Below are positions 63,829-64,000 of a stretch of 64,000 bases of DNA, piece by piece. The translations under genes and the position numbers were made by a program. Location of the stretch: the NCBI GenBank assembly GCA_026986005.1, contig JALSPK010000160.1:1-64000 (forward strand), in the 5' to 3' direction. Within the stretch, counting starts at the first letter, position 1, and every line of letters starts with the position of its first letter. The notes beneath the pieces were generated by a model. It made no database searches and was not told the DNA's origin. It saw nothing but the letters and a program-made list of their open reading frames with translations. This DNA comes from Saprospiraceae bacterium. Its GTDB lineage: Bacteria > Bacteroidota > Bacteroidia > Chitinophagales > Saprospiraceae.

Positions 63829-64000
63829 ATGTTAAAAAAGATATATAAGTTTTTCTTTTCTATACCATTTGCAGGTATTTTGATGCTTGCCTTGGCGGCA
63901 TCAATGGCAGTTGCTACTTTTATTGAAAATGATTACGGGACTATGACGGTTCAAAAAATAATCTATAAATCATGGTGGTTTGAGTTGTTGTGGGTTTTGT
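63829..64000 (+). CDS. ResB/Ccs-type cytochrome c biogenesis protein, N-terminal part
   Basis: The gene starts at 63829 and runs off the right edge, leaving 57 codons: MLKKIYKFFFSIPFAGILML, then LALAASMAVATFIENDYGTM and FELLWVL. This first membrane helix followed by 'ATFIENDYGT' is typical of the ResB-like half of cytochrome c maturation proteins (system II), often fused to CcsA in Bacteroidota. The heme-handling part is outside the window. Confidence 0.85.
   Translation, partial: MLKKIYKFFFSIPFAGILMLALAASMAVATFIENDYGTMTVQKIIYKSWWFELLWVL

Overview
The window is AT-rich chromosomal DNA from a member of the Bacteroidota, most probably a Saprospiria-like lineage (this rank is an inference). The evidence is: many secreted proteins ending in type IX secretion (T9SS) sorting domains of type A (…YPNP…GIYF…) or type B (gliding-motility C-terminal domain, …FNRWGE…GWDGK…); a PorP/SprF-type T9SS membrane protein; Bacteroidota promoter elements (TTG/TTTG about 19-20 bases before TAnnTTTG) upstream of several genes; and few recognisable Shine-Dalgarno sites. 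There are no rRNA or tRNA genes, CRISPR arrays, prophages or intact transposases that I can see.

Layout. 1-12.7 kb: the edge of an AAA-ATPase/PD-(D/E)XK-type gene, a DUF1800/DUF1501 pair, a 2144-residue T9SS type B surface protein, a PorP/SprF-OmpA fusion and an overlapping WYL regulator. 12.8-24.3 kb: housekeeping genes (miaE, rplU-rpmA, guaD, accA, a HEAT-repeat/cyclophilin lipoprotein, dnaJ-grpE, a TPR protein). 24.3-42.2 kb: a GHMP sugar kinase and glycosyltransferases, meaB, an M23 peptidase, recQ, an HI0933-type flavoprotein, an M43 metalloprotease with T9SS tail, a YWTD-like propeller protein and a polysaccharide pyruvyltransferase. 42.2-46.6 kb: a decayed T9SS gene tail, a lipoprotein and a large BNR/sortilin-type propeller protein. 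46.6-52.5 kb: murQ, fadD, fabF, rnc and a membrane-anchored Ppx/GppA-like protein. 52.5-63.3 kb: an OmpA-family protein, a secreted EEP nuclease/phosphatase, two CYTH-type genes, and a five-gene minus-strand operon around phosphate uptake (DUF47/PhoU-like protein, phosphate permease, porin, lamin-tail lipoprotein, SdiA-regulated-type propeller). The right edge opens a ResB/Ccs-type cytochrome c biogenesis gene.

Most unusual content. The PiT phosphate permease (60756-62648) continues into an extra membrane segment, a coiled coil and a LuxR-type DNA-binding domain, so one polypeptide looks like both transporter and transcription regulator. It shares its neighbourhood with a PhoU-like partner, a phosphate-type porin, a secreted EEP enzyme, a Ppx/GppA-like protein and two CYTH (triphosphate tunnel) proteins. 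A phosphate/polyphosphate theme for 51.5-63.3 kb is an inference from these families. Ribosomal protein L27 also carries a long C-terminal helix-hairpin-helix extension, and a palindromic repeat recurs at 29.3, 43.2 and (half copy) 63.7 kb.
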